A program made the translations under genes and the position numbers. From Hemibagrus wyckioides (taxonomy: Eukaryota; Chordata; Actinopteri; Siluriformes; Bagridae): DNA of 64,000 bases. This document shows positions 59,905 through 64,000 of this stretch, piece by piece. The notes below the pieces were generated by a model, which saw only the letters and a list, made by a program, of their open reading frames with translations, had not been told where the DNA came from and did no database searches. The stretch spans positions 13,530,199 through 13,594,198 of the forward strand of contig NC_080713.1 of assembly GCF_019097595.1 (NCBI RefSeq), read 5' to 3'. The stretch's first letter is position 1. The number at the start of each line of letters is the position of its first letter.

Positions 59905-61790
59905 TGGAGCCAAGAGTGAGACCTGAAGCCAGAGGACTCTGAGTGCAGTTTGTCCCACAGGGCAGGTCAAGCATGCTGACCTTGCCTGATGCCTGATGAA
60001 GGGGTGACATCCCCAACCCCACCATCTCTGATGTTTCAGGGGGCAGATGCAGCTTTATGGCCCTTCCTCTCAACCCCTGCATCTAGATTCAGCCTCACAG
60101 AGGAAAGCTCTGTCACCACACACCTTTATGCAGTGTGTGTGCTGTTCTGGCTCCTTTGTGTTTCCAGGGTATCCAGCTAATAAATTACAGTGATGGCCCA
60201 CATATTTTGGCTCAGTCTAGAGAGCTGGCAGCAAGGCACTGTGTCTTGCTTGCACATATCATGTGCCTGGGGCTCAGGATGAACCCAGGAAGCATCTTTA
60301 TCTCAGAAAACCACATTTACAGGAGTAATATGAGATTCAATCCCAAAGCAGGTTTGTATGGATTAAATCCTTGCCACTATAGGCTACAACAGGCTAGACC
60401 AATACCTTTTGGTCCTTTGTACCAAGAAGATATTAGGTCTCTTGGCAGGAGCAACCAACATTATATCTGTCTAAGCATATAAGGGTTAAATGCTATGGGC
60501 CTCATAATCTTCATACTGTATGTGGGAAAAAACAACCTGGTTTCATACTTTGGGTCCCAAAGGCCAGGATTTGACTCTAAATGTCCACCTCACTTATAGC
60601 ATATGAGGGTGTGGGGGGCTCATCTGTCATGGCACATAAACTGCCTGAAAATGAGAGATGTGTTTCTAGCTTTGAAACACCTTTATCTGCCTCTGTTGGT
60701 CCAGGGACAACACTACACTTAAGTGCAAAGGTTTCACTATCTAAATCACCCTTTGGAGTGCAGTGTTATGGGCTGTTGGTCTCATAACCTTCATGTGAGG
60801 AAGACCCTGGTTCCAACCTTAGGTTCCGCTTGTGGGGTTTGGTGCCATCATCAGAACTCTTCCTATGGGTGCCTCTCTCATGGGCTGTGGTGCGATTCTC
60901 CTTTTCCAACCCGCTCATGGCATGTGGAGGGGCTGAACATCTCTCATGGCACATGAACTGCCTGAAAAAGAAGGCTGTGTTTCTAGTTTTAAAACTCTTT
61001 CTTCTGCCTCTGAAAGGCTCTGAAAGGCTCTTCTTGCCATTGTCATACCTTTTGGGGAGCCCTCATCTCTCATGGCAAATACCTGCTTGGAAATGAGGGC
61101 TGTGTTTGTAGCTTAGGAACACTTTTTTTCCACTCTGAGGGCCCCTATCTAATACCATATGGTTACACACTGCAAACTGTGTACCCTTTTTTATGGAAGG
61201 TCCCGTTTACAACCTTGAGTCCACTGTTGGGGCATGCTGCCATCTCAGAAAATTTCCAAGGGGTGCCTATCCCTCTTGTTGGGGTGTGGCATTCCTTGGC
61301 AACCCCACTCTTGGTAGATGGGAGAGGCTCTCATCTCTCGTGGTTCAAAAACTAGTTTTGAAACTCCTGCCTCTGAGAAGCTACCATATGTTGGTCTATA
61401 GACAACTCTATGTTCAAGTGCGGTTTTCACCATCTGAATTGTGCACCCAAGGGCATAGGGTTCCAACCTTGGGTCCCACTCTTGCAGCATGCTGCCATCA
61501 CAGTACACTTCTGACAGGTGCCTCTCTTATTGGCTGTGGTGTAGCTGTCCTTGTCTGCCCAGCCCACAGCCTTGGGGAGTCCCTCATCATTAATGGCACA
61601 TATGCTGCATAGAAGTGTGGGCTGTGTTTCTAGCATAGTAACACACCTTCCTCCAACATTAGGCGGTCTGCAAGTCTGAGCAGAGTTCCTGTCAAGGCAG
61701 GAGCTGAGGCATGGGGGATGGCAGCTCAACCCACTTGTGGTGGATGCCACATAGCAGAGATACAGCTGAACTGAAGTGGAGATGACCAAC
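59905..61790 (+). mobile_element. DIRS-type (tyrosine-recombinase) retrotransposon remnant
   Basis: The + strand near 60170-60320 reads QLINYSDGPHILAQSRELAA, RHCVLLAHI and LGLRMNP. This corresponds to the RT motif 'LNYIDDWLILAQS...LAHI-x-LGLRLNP' of fish DIRS elements, with YIDD degraded to YSDG. Downstream, RNase-H-like segments (GASLMGCGA, AHGMW, LEMRAVF) recur. Near 61660-61700, SASLSRVPVKAGAEAWG resembles the end of the RNase H region. Neither the tyrosine recombinase nor terminal repeats are visible. Confidence 0.65.
60600..61640 (+). repeat. Degenerate tandem repeat of a DIRS RNase-H-like segment
   Basis: The block CTCATCTSTCATGGCACATRAACTGCCTG plus TGTGTTTCTAGCTTTGAAAC-like text recurs near 60618, 60933, 61062, 61338 and 61580. 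The block GGTTCCAACCTTGGGTCCCAC...GGTGCCTCTCTCATGGGCTGTGG recurs near 60808, 61200 and 61457. Spacing varies between about 130 and 390 bp, so the units are uneven. Confidence 0.7.
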
Positions 61791-61794
61791 TGTT

Positions 61795-62336
61795 CACTGT
61801 AATTCCTTATGCAAAAACTAGGTTTTTCCAAGAAGAGTAAAATGTCATCATAATATAAGCTGATTTTGAGTACATTTTATCTTATTGCTGATGGTGATCA
61901 GGGACAGAAAGTTTGGGCCTCCTTGTCTACTGCTTCTGTGCAGTATGAAACTTTGTGATATGAGTACATTAGAGATGACTGTTACCATTAGTAATTCTTA
62001 TTCATTTAAATGATTCATATTGTCACTATTGCTGATTCTAGATTTTTATGTGATGTGTAATACATTTGAAGAAGGTTGAAAGTGGTTGAGGAGTCTATGC
62101 ATGTTGGTGGCTGACTGTCTGCTGTTATAAAATCTGATTTGATTAATCTGGTTTGGTTACTGAATGTATAACTGTTTCAATTCAATTTGTTAATTTGTTG
62201 AATTGTTGAGTCTTGCTGTTTTTTATTTTTGTGCCAGTGTTGATTAGTAATACTAGCAGTATACTAGGGAAGTGAGTGGAAAAAGAATCATACAGTGTTT
62301 TCCTCACGTTTTCCCTGATTTGTCTCCTTATATATA
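61795..62336 (+). other. No feature recognised
   Basis: AT-rich, no open frame with recognisable content. Confidence 0.4.
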
Positions 62337-63436
62337 CAGTGAGGGAAAAAAATTATTTGATCCCCTGCTGATTTTGTACATTTGCCCACTGACAAAGAAA
62401 TGATCAGTCTGCAATTTTAATGGTAGGTTTATTTGAACAGTGAGAGACAGAATAACAACAAAAAAATCCAGAAAAACACATTTCATAAAAGTTATACATT
62501 GATTTGCATTTTATTGAATGAAATAAGTATTTGACACCTTTGCAAAACATGACTTAGTACTTGGTGGCAAACACTTGTTGTCAATCACAGACATCAGACA
62601 TTTCTTGTAGTTGGCCACCAGGTTTGCACACACCTCACATCTCAAGGAATTTGGGCCCACTCCTCTTTGCAGATCCTCTCCAAGTCATTAAGGTTTTGTG
62701 GCTTACCTTTTAGCTCCCTCCACAGATTTTCTATAGGATTAAGGTCTGGAGATTGGCTAGGCCAGTACAGAACCTTTATGTACTTCTTTTTGAACCACTC
62801 CTTTGTTGCCTTGGCCGTGTGTTTTGGGTCATTGCCAGGCTGGAATATCCATCCACGACCCATTTTCAATGCACTGGCTGAGGGAAGGAGGTTCTCATCC
62901 AAGATTTAACGGTACATGGCCCTGTCCATCGTCCCTTTGATGCGGTGCAGTTGTCCTGTCACCTGGGGATAGTGTACTTTGGGTCATAGGCAGCATTCCT
63001 CCTCTTCCAAACACAGCGAGCTGAGTTGATGCCAAAGAGCTGGATTTTGGTCTCATTTGACCACAACACTTTCACCCAGTTCTCCTCTGAATCATTCAGA
63101 TGTTCACTGGCAAACTTCAGATGAGCTGGTACATGTGCTTTCTTTAGCAGGGGGACCTTGTGTGCGCTCCCTGAGAGTGCTCCTACTGTAATCTCAGCTC
63201 ATTACCTGTATAAAAGAGCCAGAACTCTTTCTGATTGATAGGGGATCAAATACTTATTTCACTCATTAAAATGCAAATCAATGTAGAACTTTCAGAAATG
63301 TGTTTTTCTGGATTTTTTTGTTGTTATTCCACCTCTCACTGTTAAAATACACCTACCATTAAAATTACAAACTGATCATTTCTTTGTCAATGGGCAAACA
63401 TACAAAATCAGCAAGGGATCAAATAATTTTTTTCCC

Positions 63437-63441
<5 letters not shown>
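62337..63441 (-). mobile_element. Tc1-F: internally deleted Tc1 element
   Basis: The left end is CAGTGAGGGAAAAAAATTAT and the right end is ...AATAATTTTTTTCCCTCACT, with further inverted matching through the GATCATTTCTTTGTC segment. The minus strand 62902-62642 encodes the C-terminal catalytic region: [17 protein letters not shown] (second Asp), [19 protein letters not shown] (Glu). The N-terminal part is missing. Immediately to the right is a long TA repeat. Confidence 0.92.

Positions 63442-63519
<78 letters not shown>
63442..63519 (+). repeat. (TA)n microsatellite
   Basis: About 39 TA units beside Tc1-F. Confidence 0.95.
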
Positions 63520-63524
<5 letters not shown>

Positions 63525-63529
63525 TAGGC

Positions 63530-64000
63530 CTGTGTTGTTCATGCAGGGGCACAATGACTGGATTAATGATGTTATTCAGGTAGTATTGGCTTCTTTGCAT
63601 TGGGTCACTGTACCATTCACAAGATGTCCACTTCTATGCCTTTCTCTTTGATTGTGACTCTTTTCTAGTCTCTCTGTATCTCTGTCGCAACCTGCTGATG
63701 ACACTCTGTGACACTCTGAGCTCAGTGGCCACTTCCCTCTAAGAACATCCTGTTTGAAGCCTCGCAATGGCGAGGTACTGTTGATCAATTATTAGGTGTC
63801 GTCTTGGTCTCATGATGTCAAAATGTGAACAGCATGATGAAAAGGACTGTTTAAATACCAATTCTAAATGAACCAGAAAATTTATTGGTCGATTCATGGA
63901 TCAAACACCAGTTGTGAATTTTGCCATTAAGCACCTTGTTAGAGAACAGCAAGTTATGCAAAAAGTACTGAAACACTGAACAGTTGGACATGTGCATTCA
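63530..64000 (+). repeat. Dispersed repeat of unknown family, continues beyond the window
   Basis: The final 95 bases match 1411-1505. Upstream (63576-63788, minus strand) a 70-codon frame contains GHLARSVTECHQQ-like text, perhaps a decayed transposase, but I cannot assign it. Confidence 0.5.

Noticed and set aside
60135..61612. Open frames as a host gene
   Set aside because: The text matches DIRS-type RT and repeated RNase-H-like segments with stops; there are no convincing splice sites or host protein motifs.

Overview
The window is a piece of vertebrate nuclear DNA, almost certainly from a teleost fish. It contains intron-split coding sequence of a reelin (RELN)-like gene, and it is dominated by transposable elements typical of fish genomes: chromodomain Ty3/gypsy (sushi-type) LTR elements, jockey-superfamily LINEs, RTE, L1/Tx1, several Tc1/mariner families, hAT and DIRS. 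I see no prokaryotic operon, rRNA, tRNA or CRISPR structure. The species cannot be fixed from what I see.

Host gene: four consecutive reelin exons lie on the + strand at 13693-13854, 14046-14282, 17562-17754 and 19862-19974. All have canonical AG/GT borders and compatible phases. Together they encode part of an early reelin repeat and its junction. The next exon should start with the last base of a Trp codon and is not found in the remaining 44 kb, so the downstream intron is longer than 44 kb and is mostly a transposon nest. No upstream exon is recognised in 1-13690.

Layout: 1-8300 is a mosaic of a truncated LINE, an L1/Tx1 fragment, solo LTRs and a broken gypsy element split by a LINE. 8300-13267 is a nearly intact chromovirus (gypsy-1) with a 5-bp target-site duplication (TSD), whose gag-pol reading frame has one in-frame stop. 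13268-20100 holds the reelin exons, with an L2-like LINE fragment and a decayed Tc1 in one intron. 20590-36556 is a LINE-rich block (families called A, B and C here) with two related Tc1 copies and hAT remnants. 37995-48440 is a four-level nest: gypsy-3 is interrupted by LINE-A, which is interrupted by a 4.5-kb TA-flanked inverted-repeat transposon, which contains an internally deleted RTE. 50497-58330 is another nest: a Tc1 is interrupted by a ~2.3-kb fold-back (long inverted-repeat) element, which carries a complete but decayed gypsy-2 and a solo LTR of the gypsy-1 family; all three insertions have visible TSDs. 58723-64000 contains Tc1 elements, long TA microsatellites and a DIRS-type retrotransposon remnant whose RNase-H-like segment appears several times in tandem.

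The most interesting signals are: (i) the unassigned fold-back element with TSD AACTAT; (ii) the TA-flanked 4.5-kb transposon with subterminal inverted repeats; (iii) a 10-nt self-priming signature in gypsy-1, whose gag-pol frame begins inside the 5' LTR and ends inside the 3' LTR; (iv) a 54-bp patch of fold-back sequence next to the gypsy-2 LTR where its primer-binding site should be; and (v) the repeated RNase-H-like segments of the DIRS remnant. All family assignments come from reading motifs by eye; no database search was run.
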